From CAZDUS01 sp964508705 (GTDB lineage Bacteria; Verrucomicrobiota; Kiritimatiellia; CAIKKV01; CAITUY01), in NCBI GenBank assembly GCA_964508705.1, contig CAZDUS010000005.1, positions 7,364 through 71,363 on the forward strand: a stretch of DNA of 64,000 nt, given 5' to 3'. The stretch's first letter is position 1. Every line of letters begins with the position of its first letter. A model generated the notes under the pieces. That model saw nothing but the letters and a program-made list of their open reading frames with translations, was not told the origin of the DNA and did no database searches. This document shows, in pieces, positions 16,280-24,648 of this stretch. A program made the translations under genes and the position numbers.

Positions 16280-17881
16280 ATGGGCGAACGACGATTGTTA
16301 AGCGGGAATGAGGCGGTGGCGTTGGGTGCGTTGCATGCGGGGTGTGCGAGGGGAGTAGGATACCCGGGGACCCCATCAACGGAGATACTACAGAGCTACG
16401 ACGCGATTGGCGGCGTTGCCGAGTGGGCTCCCAATGAGAAGGTGGCGGCGGAAGTGGCGTTGGGCGTGGCGTTTGCCGGGGCTTGGGCGCTGACGACCAT
16501 GAAGCATGTGGGGTTGAATGTGGCGGCTGACGTGCTGTTTACGGCGGCGTACAGCGGGGTGCAGGGGGCGCTGGTGTTCGCGGTGGCGGATGATCCGGGA
16601 TTGGCGTCCAGTCAGGACGAACAGGATACGCGGAGGTACGGGATTGCCGCGGGGGTCCCCGTGATTGAGCCCGCGGATGCCCAGGAAGCCTACGACTATA
16701 CGCGGCTCGCGTTTACGATTTCCGCGCGATGGAAGATCCCCGTGATCCTGCGTTTGACGACGCGAGTGTCGCATACGACGTCGGTGGTGAAGGCGATTGA
16801 TAAGGTGGAGACGCCGCCAGTTCCACATTTTGTGCGGGATATTCCGGGGCGAGTGATGATACCCGGTCACGCACGGATCAAGCACAAGGAACTGCGGGCC
16901 AAGTTGAACGAAATTCGTGAATGGTGCGAGACGGAGGGGCCAAATACGGTATTTCCCGGCGGCAAGGAACTGGGGATTGTCTCGGCGGGTGTGCCCTCGT
17001 TGCATGCACGGGAGGCGGCTCCGGAGGCGGCGATGTTGAAGCTGGGGATGACGTATCCTTTGCCGTTCAAGTTGATATTAGCCTTCTTGAAGGGACAGAA
17101 GCGGACTGTGGTTATCGAGGAGAACGATCCGTATCTGGTTGAGCAAATCCGGGCGGCGGGCGGGGATGTGCCGTGGAATCCCGAGGCCTACCGGATGGGT
17201 GAGTTGACGGTGGATCGTGTGAAACGGGTTTTGGTTGGCGATACAACGCCAGAGGCTCCGCCGCCGAAAGGGAAGCCTCCGAAATTGTGTACGGCCTGTC
17301 CGCACGGGTATGTCTTTGAAATCTTCAAGAAACACGATTGCATCGTGGCGGGTGACATCGGCTGTTATACGCTGGCGGCCCTGCCGCCGTTGTCGGCGAT
17401 GGACTCGCAGATCTGCATGGGTGCGAGCATTGGCGTCGGGCTTGGGCTCAGGCATGTCCTGCCTGAGAATGAGGCGCGACGCGTGGTGAGTGTGATTGGC
17501 GACAGCACGTTTATGCACAGCGGCCTTACCGGGCTGGCGGAGATGGTTTACAATCCACCGCCGACGGGGCATGTGCTGGTGATCCTGGATAATTTGACGA
17601 CGGCGATGACGGGTCAGCAGGAGCATCCCGGGACGGGGCGGAAACTTGATCATACACCGACGAAGCGAATCATGATCGAGGATGTTGCGCGGGCGATGGG
17701 GGTTCCGACGGTGGTGGTGCTCGATCCGGTCAGGCAGACCAAGGAATTCGAGGCGGAACTTCTCAAGGCGCTTAAAGACGATGGGATTACTGTGATCATC
17801 GGGCGACAACCGTGTCTTCTGGCAGCAGGACGAATCAGGGCATTGGAACAACAGCAGAGCGGGTGCGGAGGTGCAACGTGA
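16280..17881 (+). CDS. iorA: Indolepyruvate ferredoxin oxidoreductase alpha subunit, lacking the C-terminal ferredoxin domain
   Basis: The 533-residue subunit, with IorB, oxidatively decarboxylates aryl pyruvates to aryl-acetyl-CoA. The N-terminal pyrimidine-binding domain starts RRLLSGNEAVALGALHAGC and contains GYPGTPSTEIL. The thiamine diphosphate domain has CTACPHGYVFEIFKKHDC, GDIGCYTLAALPP (about 357-369) and GDSTFMHSGLTGLAEMVYN. Usual IorA proteins continue into two [4Fe-4S] motifs (C-x2-C-x2-C type). Here the chain stops shortly after IIGRQPCLLAAGRI with only GCGGAT, so the electron-transfer domain is missing. iorB overlaps the stop codon (GTGA). Electrons must leave by another carrier. 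Confidence 0.93.
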   Translation: MGERRLLSGNEAVALGALHAGCARGVGYPGTPSTEILQSYDAIGGVAEWAPNEKVAAEVALGVAFAGAWALTTMKHVGLNVAADVLFTAAYSGVQGALVFAVADDPGLASSQDEQDTRRYGIAAGVPVIEPADAQEAYDYTRLAFTISARWKIPVILRLTTRVSHTTSVVKAIDKVETPPVPHFVRDIPGRVMIPGHARIKHKELRAKLNEIREWCETEGPNTVFPGGKELGIVSAGVPSLHAREAAPEAAMLKLGMTYPLPFKLILAFLKGQKRTVVIEENDPYLVEQIRAAGGDVPWNPEAYRMGELTVDRVKRVLVGDTTPEAPPPKGKPPKLCTACPHGYVFEIFKKHDCIVAGDIGCYTLAALPPLSAMDSQICMGASIGVGLGLRHVLPENEARRVVSVIGDSTFMHSGLTGLAEMVYNPPPTGHVLVILDNLTTAMTGQQEHPGTGRKLDHTPTKRIMIEDVARAMGVPTVVVLDPVRQTKEFEAELLKALKDDGITVIIGRQPCLLAAGRIRALEQQQSGCGGAT

Positions 17882-18369
17882 AGGCGGATCGGGTGTTGAA
17901 TATCAAGATTGCAGGGTTGGGTGGCATGGGGATCCTGAAAAGTTCCGAGGTGCTGGCCGAGGTCTTGTTCAAGGCGGGGCATGATGTCAAGAAGGCCGAA
18001 GTGCATGGCATGAGCCAGCGCGGCGGATCGGTGGCGAGCGATTTGAGATTCGGACGAGAAGTGCTGAGCCCAATGATTCCGGAGGGCGAGACCGATTACC
18101 TGTTGCTTGTGGCGCCGGAGGTGGCGGATATCCACAAGACGGCGTTGCGTGCGGATGGGGTTACGATTAGCGCTGAGCAATTTAATGAGGTTCAACTGGC
18201 GAATCGGAAGAGCCTTAATATTGCCATGCTGGGCGCATTGAGCCGGTATCTGAATATTCCCGAGGAACGCTGGATCGAGACGATTCGGGCGGTGTTTCCG
18301 GAGAAGCTATGGGCCGTCAATGAGGCGGCGTTCAAGGCGGGGAAAGCGGTTGCAGGGAGGAGTGTGTGA
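17878..18369 (+). CDS. iorB: Indolepyruvate oxidoreductase beta subunit
   Basis: The 163-residue subunit belongs to the pyruvate/ketoisovalerate oxidoreductase gamma family and pairs with IorA. I chose GTG 17878, overlapping the iorA TGA and preceded by GGAGGTG; the frame extends upstream but only within iorA. Motifs are IKIAGLGGMGILKSSEVLAE at the start, AEVHGMSQRGGSVASDLRFG and PEGETDYLLLVAPEVADI. It is somewhat shorter than typical IorB (about 190 residues). The paaK ATG overlaps its TGA. Confidence 0.93.
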   Translation: MKADRVLNIKIAGLGGMGILKSSEVLAEVLFKAGHDVKKAEVHGMSQRGGSVASDLRFGREVLSPMIPEGETDYLLLVAPEVADIHKTALRADGVTISAEQFNEVQLANRKSLNIAMLGALSRYLNIPEERWIETIRAVFPEKLWAVNEAAFKAGKAVAGRSV

Positions 18370-19694
18370 TGAGTGCTGTTCCAATACATCCGGAGAGTCG
18401 AGCCGATTATCTGACGCGGGACGAGTTACGGCGACTCCAGTTGCAACGGTTGCAGGCGATCGTGAGGTTGGCGTATGACAATGTTGCCCTGACACGCAAG
18501 CGTATGGATGAGCGCGGGATTACGCCGGATCATCTGAAGACGCTCGACGATGTGGCGCGATTGCCATTCATGCAGAAGACGGATTTGCGTGATGAGTATC
18601 CGTATGGATTGTTTGCGAAACCGATGAAGGATGTGGTCCGGTTGCATGCCTCCAGCGGGACGACGGGTAAGCCGATTGTCGTGGGGTACACGCGTGAGGA
18701 TTTGCAGGTGTGGACCAGTGTGATGATGCGGACGCTTCTGGCGGCTGGCCTTCATGAGGGTGACGTTGTGCAGAATGCGTTTGGCTATGGGCTGTTTACG
18801 GGCGGGTTAGGGGCGCATTACGGGGCCGAGGCGCTTGGGGCGACGGTGATTCCCATTTCCGGCGGGAACAGCGAGCGGCAGATCATGGTGATGCGGGATT
18901 TCGGGGTGACGTGTATATTTTCGACGCCTAGTTACTTCCTGCACCTGATTGAATCGGTTGAGGAGGCGGGGGTGGCGTTCAAGGATTTGAAGTTGCGGGT
19001 GGGTGTGTTTGGTGCTGAGCCCTGGACGGAGGGGATGAGGGCGCATATTCAGGAGCGGTCCGGCATTAAGGCGTATGACATTTACGGGCTTTCGGAAATT
19101 ATCGGGCCGGGGGTGGCGGCGGAATGCCATTGCCAGAGGGGATTGCATGTGTTTGAGGATCACTTCCTGGCGGAAATTGTGGATCCAAAGACCGATGCGG
19201 TGCTGCCTGATGGCGAGGCGGGGGAACTGGTGTTGACGACGCTCAGCAAGCAGGCCATTCCGATGATTCGTTACCGGACGCATGATATTACGTCGATTTT
19301 TCCGGAGAAGTGCGAGTGCGGGCGGACGTTGCGGCGGATTCAGCGGATCAGCCATCGCAGTGATGACATGATGATCATCCGTGGGGTGAATGTTTATCCT
19401 TCGCAGATTGAGGCCGCGTTGCTCAAGGTTGAGAAGTCGCTGCCGCACTACCAGATCATTCTTTTGCGGAAGGGTGGTTTGGATCAGATGGAGGTTCAGG
19501 TGGAGGTCACGGGCGAGATGTTACGTGACCGGGTGGGCGCCCTGGAACAACTGGAGAAGAAGATGTCCACAGCCATTGAGCATGTGGTGGGGTTGCGGGT
19601 GGATGTGCGGTTGGTGGAGCCGCAGAGCATTGCCCGCAGTCAGGGCAAGGCCAAACGGGTCATTGATAAACGCAAGGAGGGTGAGTCGCTATGA
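18369..19694 (+). CDS. paaK: Phenylacetate-CoA ligase (AMP-forming)
   Basis: The 441-residue adenylating enzyme joins aryl acetates to CoA. It has the ATP-binding loop LHASSGTTGKPIVVGYT (about residues 95-111), the DIYGLSEIIGPGVAAEC segment and the hinge-like IQRISHRSDDMMIIRGVNV. Length is normal for PaaK. It lies directly after iorAB, overlapping TGATG, with GGGAGGAG before the ATG. With IOR it can run aryl acetate to aryl-acetyl-CoA to aryl pyruvate (salvage of aromatic amino acids) or the reverse for fermentation; direction cannot be told from the sequence. No paa degradation genes are near, which argues against phenylacetate catabolism. Confidence 0.95.
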   Translation: MSAVPIHPESRADYLTRDELRRLQLQRLQAIVRLAYDNVALTRKRMDERGITPDHLKTLDDVARLPFMQKTDLRDEYPYGLFAKPMKDVVRLHASSGTTGKPIVVGYTREDLQVWTSVMMRTLLAAGLHEGDVVQNAFGYGLFTGGLGAHYGAEALGATVIPISGGNSERQIMVMRDFGVTCIFSTPSYFLHLIESVEEAGVAFKDLKLRVGVFGAEPWTEGMRAHIQERSGIKAYDIYGLSEIIGPGVAAECHCQRGLHVFEDHFLAEIVDPKTDAVLPDGEAGELVLTTLSKQAIPMIRYRTHDITSIFPEKCECGRTLRRIQRISHRSDDMMIIRGVNVYPSQIEAALLKVEKSLPHYQIILLRKGGLDQMEVQVEVTGEMLRDRVGALEQLEKKMSTAIEHVVGLRVDVRLVEPQSIARSQGKAKRVIDKRKEGESL

Positions 19695-20167
19695 AAATGA
19701 ACCAGTTATCGGTATTTCTGGAAAACCGGCCCGGGCGGTTGAGTCATCCGTGCAAGGCTCTGGCCGACGCGGGAATCAACATGATGACGTTATGTCTTGC
19801 GGACAGCGAGCGGTTTGGCATTTTGCGGTTGGTGGTCAAGGAGTGGGAGCGGGCAAAGGTGGTGCTTGAGCAGGCGGGATGTGTTGTCCGGGTTGATGAG
19901 GTTCTGGCGATAGAGATTCCGGATCGTCCGGGCGGGATGCAGAGCGTATTGGCCGCGTTGGAGCCGAAAGCGATCAACATTGAGTATATGTATGCCTTTA
20001 CGCTCAAGCGGGGCGGGAACGCGGTGATGATCGTGCGGTTTGGGGATGTTGACCGTGCGGTGGGCGTTTTGCAGGGAAGCGGCATCCGGGTGCTTGATCC
20101 TGTATTGTTTTTGTCGGGCGGTTCAGGGTTCGGGGTTCGGGGTGCAGGTGACGGCACGAAGCGATAG
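19691..20167 (+). CDS. Tandem ACT-domain protein
   Basis: The 158-residue protein holds two ACT domains, about residues 3-68 (QLSVFLENRPGRLSHPCKAL) and 70-140 (VLAIEIPDRPGGMQSVLAAL). ACT domains bind small ligands, usually amino acids. Such proteins commonly follow IOR/PaaK genes, where an aromatic amino acid is the likely ligand, so a sensor of that pathway is inferred. The ATG overlaps the paaK stop. The last 17 or so residues (after VLFLSG) are Gly-rich and are encoded by a G-rich TTCGGGG repeat, so the tail looks acquired from repeat DNA and is probably not part of the fold. Confidence 0.87.
   Translation: MKMNQLSVFLENRPGRLSHPCKALADAGINMMTLCLADSERFGILRLVVKEWERAKVVLEQAGCVVRVDEVLAIEIPDRPGGMQSVLAALEPKAINIEYMYAFTLKRGGNAVMIVRFGDVDRAVGVLQGSGIRVLDPVLFLSGGSGFGVRGAGDGTKR
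20116..20142 (+). repeat. G-rich TTCAGGG/TTCGGGG repeat with G-quadruplex pattern
   Basis: Four G-runs (20116-20118, 20126-20128, 20132-20135, 20139-20142) are separated by loops of 7, 3 and 3 bases, which meets the usual G-quadruplex rule. It overlaps the 3' end of the ACT-protein gene. Related copies lie at 47121-47158 and, shorter, near 54155. Confidence 0.55.
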
Positions 20168-20313
20168 GGCTAACCTGTTGCTGAAATGCGGATGCAAAGA
20201 AGGTTGAATGCGTGAATGTCTATTGTCCATATACGACCCTTAGAGGACAGTTATTTACTATTTACGGTCTGACCCCGACGCAGGCTTGCCCTTGCTATCC
20301 TGATTTGGCACTC

Positions 20314-20325
20314 TGCATCGATGCA
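20314..20325. promoter_or_regulatory. Perfect 12-base palindrome upstream of the SerA-like gene
   Basis: TGCATCGATGCA lies 27 bases before ATG 20352. It could be an operator half-way between promoter and ribosome binding site, but a 12-base palindrome can occur by chance. The rest of the 20168-20351 gap shows no convincing promoter. Confidence 0.3.
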
Positions 20326-20351
20326 AACGCCTGTTTAGAAAGAGGAATATT

Positions 20352-21929
20352 ATGAAAAAAGTATTGATACCTACCAAGTTGGATAAGATTGCGGCTGAGA
20401 TTCTCAAGGCGAATGGCAATTACGAGGTCGTGCAGGATGATGGCGGCGATGTGGTGGCGCTGTGCACGAAGCATCCCGACGCCTATGCCTTGATTGTGCG
20501 TAGTGAAGTGGTGAATGCCCAGGTTATTGACATGCTGGGGGGGTTGAAAGTGGTGATACGAGCAGGTGCGGGGTATAACACGATCGACACCAAGTATGCC
20601 CGCAAGAAGGGGATTGATGTGATGAATACCCCCGGGGCCAATTCCAATGGAGTTGCCGAGGAGGTTGTGGCCTTGATGCTGGCTGATGCGCGTCACCTGA
20701 TCAAGGCGGATGCGTCCTGCCGAGCCGGGGAATGGGAAAAGAAAGCCTTTATGGGGAGGGAACTGGCAGGGAAGACGGTGGGTATTGTCGGGTTGGGGAA
20801 CATCGGGCGCTTGCTGGCCAAGCGGTTGTCGGGATTTGAATGCAAGCTTCTGGGGTACGATCCAATGGTGTCGGCGGAGCGAGCGTCGGAGGCTGATGTG
20901 GAGTTGGCTGATCTTGAAACACTGTTTGCCAAGTCGGATTATGTGAGCCTGCACATTCCAGAGGTAGCTGAGACCAAGAAATTGGTGGGGGCCAAATTGC
21001 TTGGTTTGATGAAGAAGGGGGCGACAATCATCAATTGCGCCAGGGCTGGAGTTCTGGATGAAGAGGCGTTCCGCAAGGTCAAGGCCGAGAAGGCGCTGAG
21101 GTTGCTGAACGATGTGTATCCCAAGGATGAGCCGGGGCCGAAGACGGTGGCGGATATCGCCGACATCATGGTGCCGCATCTGGGTGCGAGCACGAAGGAG
21201 GCCAATGCGAATGCCGCCCGGCGGTCTGCTGAACAGTTGGTGGAGTTTGATGAGAAGGGCGTGACGTCGTATATCGTCAACCGTGACATTCCGGAAGGAC
21301 TGGACGAGGCCTATTGCGTGTTGGCGAACACGTTGGCGAAGGTTTGCCGACTGGTGTTGGGCAAGGAAGCCAACTTGAAGGAAGTGGAAATGAGCTGTTA
21401 TGGAACGCTCAAGCCCTACTCCGATTGGCTGTTGGTTCCTGTGGTGGCGGCCTTGGGTAGTGACGATGACTGCACGGCGGATGCCAAGGCGGCGGCTAAA
21501 TACCTGCAGGCGCGGGGAATCGCGTATAACAGCAGGAAGACCGATGAGCGGAAGGGTTTTGCCAATTCCATCACGGTGGATCTGGTCGGCAATGTGGATG
21601 CGACGACCATGAAGAAGGTCAGCGTGCGAGGCACGGTGGCCGAGGGAACGGTGATGATTTCCCGCATCAATGACTTTGATAAGCTGTACTTTGAGCCGAC
21701 TGGTCATGTGGTTTGTTTCCAGTATAAGGACCGGCCCGGGGTGGTTGGTCATGTGGGCGCCGCCTTGGGAGAGGCGCATTTGAATATCATTGATGTGCGA
21801 CATTCCCATCATGCGCCGAGTGACCAGTCCATGGCGATTTTCAGGGTGAATAAACCTGCGGCAGAGGGATTGTTGGCGACTATCAGCGGGCAGATTGGTG
21901 CCACGATGTCGTTTTCGGCCGCGTTTTAA
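20352..21929 (+). CDS. serA: D-3-phosphoglycerate dehydrogenase (long form)
   Basis: The 525-residue NAD-dependent enzyme starts serine synthesis by oxidising 3-phosphoglycerate. It has the substrate domain (VRSEVVNAQVIDMLGGLKVV), the Rossmann motif GKTVGIVGLGNIGRLLAKRL (about residues 140-159), the conserved NCARAGVLDEEA and the catalytic His in MVPHLGAST (about 278). Residues about 310-450 form the intervening ASB-like domain, and residues about 455-525 an ACT-type domain (VVCFQYKDRPGVVGHVGAAL) that normally mediates serine feedback. GAAAGAGG precedes the ATG. It is not in an obvious operon. Confidence 0.92.
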   Translation: MKKVLIPTKLDKIAAEILKANGNYEVVQDDGGDVVALCTKHPDAYALIVRSEVVNAQVIDMLGGLKVVIRAGAGYNTIDTKYARKKGIDVMNTPGANSNGVAEEVVALMLADARHLIKADASCRAGEWEKKAFMGRELAGKTVGIVGLGNIGRLLAKRLSGFECKLLGYDPMVSAERASEADVELADLETLFAKSDYVSLHIPEVAETKKLVGAKLLGLMKKGATIINCARAGVLDEEAFRKVKAEKALRLLNDVYPKDEPGPKTVADIADIMVPHLGASTKEANANAARRSAEQLVEFDEKGVTSYIVNRDIPEGLDEAYCVLANTLAKVCRLVLGKEANLKEVEMSCYGTLKPYSDWLLVPVVAALGSDDDCTADAKAAAKYLQARGIAYNSRKTDERKGFANSITVDLVGNVDATTMKKVSVRGTVAEGTVMISRINDFDKLYFEPTGHVVCFQYKDRPGVVGHVGAALGEAHLNIIDVRHSHHAPSDQSMAIFRVNKPAAEGLLATISGQIGATMSFSAAF

Positions 21930-21963
21930 GTGAGTTGAGCAGTATTCAAGACAGGATCAGTTA

Positions 21964-24648
21964 ATGAAGAAAACCTCTTTGCCTGCGTCGTTTTTGAAAT
22001 GTTGTGGTGATGCCGCAGGTCTATTTGATGCCAAGCGTGCCAGGCGCAACACGGTTCGCATTTGGGAAGAGGCCAGGAGGATGGATACACCGGCGGTGTA
22101 TCGCGCAGTGGATGTGGCCGCCGGTTTGTTGCGTGACGCAGGTATTGAGGATGTCAGGATTGAGCATGTGCCGGCTGATGGCAAGACATCGTATAACGGA
22201 TGGTTGATGCCGGTGGCATGGGAGGTTAAGGAAGGGTGGTTGAAGTCAGCTACGGGCAAGGGGAAGTCGGAAGAGTGGTTTGCTGACTACGCGAGTGATT
22301 TTCAAAGCGTGGCGACGGGATGTCCATCGACGCCTAAAGGCGGGATTGTTGAAGGACCGGTGTTGGTTGCTGAAGATCCGGCGACCGTGGGGACTCTGAA
22401 GTTGAAGGGTAAATTTCTTCTGCTGACCAAAGGCAAGGGTTCCATTGACGCCAACGTGGCCGCAGCGCGCAAGGGTGCGCTTGGGGTCTTGGTGATGCAT
22501 GGCGGGGCGACACCGACGGGGCGATGTTTCCTGAATGCGGCTGTGCCGATGGATGATCAGAGGCCTTGTGTGCCGTGTTTCTCGCTCTCGAAGGAAGCGA
22601 ATGAACGATTAATGGCACATCTTGCCAAGGAGCCCGGGTTCAGGTTGCGCGCGCGGGTGAAGGCGCGTCGTTATGCGGGGACGGCACCGATGTTGACGGG
22701 GACGATAGGCAAGGGGTCGCCGGAGGTTTATGTTTGCGCGCACATTGACGAGATTGGCGCGCTGGATAATGCCTCGGGGTGCGGGGTGGCGATTGAAGCC
22801 TTGAGGATCATGGCCAAATTACTGAAGAGCAAAGGTGTGGTCCCGCAGCGTCGTGCTATTCGATTCTTTTTCTCCACCGAGGTGAGGGGACAGCAGGCCT
22901 GGTTCAACATTCAGAAGTTGCCAAGATTTCTGAGCGGTCTCAATCTGGACATGGTTGGCAGTGGGGTGGCGGCGGAGATAATGGTGGCGCGACGCGGGTT
23001 TCGGCACCGTCCGCATTTTGCCGGGCATGTGATTGACGCTGCCGTTGAGGTGGCGAACAGGCTTGTGAAGGGGGTCCCCAACGAGAAGGGGGCGAATTAT
23101 GTTAGTGACGGGATAGCGGGCATTTATGCGCCGGGTGGCAATGTTTCGATCGAGCAGAAAACAGGGCCAACCTACCACAGTTCAGATGACACGCCCAAGA
23201 TGCTGGATGAAAAGGCGCTGAGATGGAGCGGGGCGGCGGGAGTGGCGTTCCTGTATGCGATCACCCGCATGAAGGGGGCGGAAGTGTTGAGTTTGGCGCG
23301 ATACATACGCGAGCAAGTGTTGGCGTCGGTTGGCAAGGATGATTTCCTGCGAATCGGGAATCGCGCAGTGTTGGAGTTAAAATCGTTGGTGTCGGCTCTG
23401 CCTAAGGCACCTTGTGGATATGATCTGAAAAAGCCGGAGGAATATTACCAGCAGGGGGTGAGTCGGCGGACGGGGATGTGGCCGGAAGTGGCGGACGGTA
23501 AGGAGTTGCAGAGACTGATAGGCGAGGTGAAAAAAGCGCTGACGGACGCAAAGGGCGCAGCTGCTGGTAGCCAAGAGATACCTGAGGCGGCAAGGAAAGT
23601 GCCGTTGGCCTTGCAGAAAGGGTTTCTAAATTTTGATGATCATGTGACTGATGCGAAAGTGAACAAACTCAAGAAGGCGACTGGGCTTGGCATTGGGTGG
23701 AGTACCGAGACGTGGGCTTGGATGCCTGACACATGTTTTGATGGAAAGCACACCGTGGCGGAAGTGGCGGCGGATCTGCAATCGCTCGGGCTTAATGTGG
23801 ATGTAAATCGTGTGGCGGCGCTGGCTGGGTACCTGGAGGACATCGGACTGGTCAGAATGCGGCCGGTGCTGACCAAGGCGATGTTTGTCAAGGCGTTGAA
23901 GGCGATTGGTGTCAAACAGGGGGCCTCATTGATGGTTCATTCGTCGCTGAGCGCGTATGGATATGTGGAAGGCGGGGCGGCGACAGTGGTGGAGGCACTC
24001 CGAGAGGTGTTGGGGCCCAAAGGAACATTGTTGATGCCGACCCATAGCAATAATCTACTGGGGACGGAGCCTTATCATCCTGTCAGTTCGAAGTCCAATG
24101 TAGGGGCGGTTTCCGAGTATTTTAGAAAGTTACCGGGAGTGATCCGGGGGGCGCATCCCACACATTCGGTGGCGGGGATTGGTCCGGCGGCGGCTGAATT
24201 GGTGGGGAGTCAGCGTGTTGAGCAGGCACCTCTGGCTCGGGACGGATTCTGGGGGCGGTTTTATGACGCACAGGGAGATGTTCTGTTGTTGTGTCCAATT
24301 CGTAGCGCCACGGCATTTCATGTGGGCGAGAAGTGGATTGAATTGCCGCAACCCTCGGTAGTGATCCATGCCTTGGATGGGCAGGGCCGTCGCAGGGTAC
24401 ACACGATTCCCAATGCGCCTTGGCATGTGAATCATTTTGAAAGCACGATGGCGCATCCACTGATGAAGAAGGGGATCATGAAGTCGGCGAAGCTGGGTGA
24501 ATCCACATTATTTTTGGCGCCGGTACGGGCGATGATTGACATCAGCATTGAGGTCAACAGGCGGAACCCGTTGGTGAGTTTAGGCAAGAACGGTGCGTGC
24601 GACTGTTTTTATTGCCATGCGCTGAAGGAAGGTGTGAAGTCTTCATGA
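21964..24648 (+). CDS. Fusion of an M28-type metallopeptidase with an AAC(3)-family N-acetyltransferase
   Basis: The 894-residue protein has three parts. Residues about 1-440 form an M28 aminopeptidase-like domain with a PA-type insert (about 120-235). Metal-ligand motifs are CAHIDEIGALDNASG (about 258-272), FFFSTEVRGQQAW (about 300), NLDMVGSG (about 326) and TYHSSDDTP (about 403). The usual catalytic Glu-Glu pair reads Glu-Val, so activity may be altered. Residues about 560-645 are a linker with a winged-helix-like stretch (HTVAEVAADLQSLGL). Residues about 650-880 match AAC(3) enzymes (MVHSSLSAYGYVEGGA, GPKGTLLMPTHS, HPTHSVAGIGPAA with the conserved His). No signal peptide is seen. It overlaps the downstream amidohydrolase (ATGA). 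The natural substrate is unknown; drug resistance should not be assumed. Confidence 0.85.
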   Translation: MKKTSLPASFLKCCGDAAGLFDAKRARRNTVRIWEEARRMDTPAVYRAVDVAAGLLRDAGIEDVRIEHVPADGKTSYNGWLMPVAWEVKEGWLKSATGKGKSEEWFADYASDFQSVATGCPSTPKGGIVEGPVLVAEDPATVGTLKLKGKFLLLTKGKGSIDANVAAARKGALGVLVMHGGATPTGRCFLNAAVPMDDQRPCVPCFSLSKEANERLMAHLAKEPGFRLRARVKARRYAGTAPMLTGTIGKGSPEVYVCAHIDEIGALDNASGCGVAIEALRIMAKLLKSKGVVPQRRAIRFFFSTEVRGQQAWFNIQKLPRFLSGLNLDMVGSGVAAEIMVARRGFRHRPHFAGHVIDAAVEVANRLVKGVPNEKGANYVSDGIAGIYAPGGNVSIEQKTGPTYHSSDDTPKMLDEKALRWSGAAGVAFLYAITRMKGAEVLSLARYIREQVLASVGKDDFLRIGNRAVLELKSLVSALPKAPCGYDLKKPEEYYQQGVSRRTGMWPEVADGKELQRLIGEVKKALTDAKGAAAGSQEIPEAARKVPLALQKGFLNFDDHVTDAKVNKLKKATGLGIGWSTETWAWMPDTCFDGKHTVAEVAADLQSLGLNVDVNRVAALAGYLEDIGLVRMRPVLTKAMFVKALKAIGVKQGASLMVHSSLSAYGYVEGGAATVVEALREVLGPKGTLLMPTHSNNLLGTEPYHPVSSKSNVGAVSEYFRKLPGVIRGAHPTHSVAGIGPAAAELVGSQRVEQAPLARDGFWGRFYDAQGDVLLLCPIRSATAFHVGEKWIELPQPSVVIHALDGQGRRRVHTIPNAPWHVNHFESTMAHPLMKKGIMKSAKLGESTLFLAPVRAMIDISIEVNRRNPLVSLGKNGACDCFYCHALKEGVKSS

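Noticed and set aside
20295..21812. Long minus-strand open frame of about 505 codons opposite the SerA-like gene
   Set aside because: It has no recognisable motif, is rich in His, Arg and Pro as mirror frames of G-rich genes are, and the + strand gene is clearly SerA.
21964..24648. Aminoglycoside resistance gene
   Set aside because: The AAC(3) family includes many enzymes with other acceptors, and fusion to a peptidase in a chromosomal setting does not indicate drug resistance.
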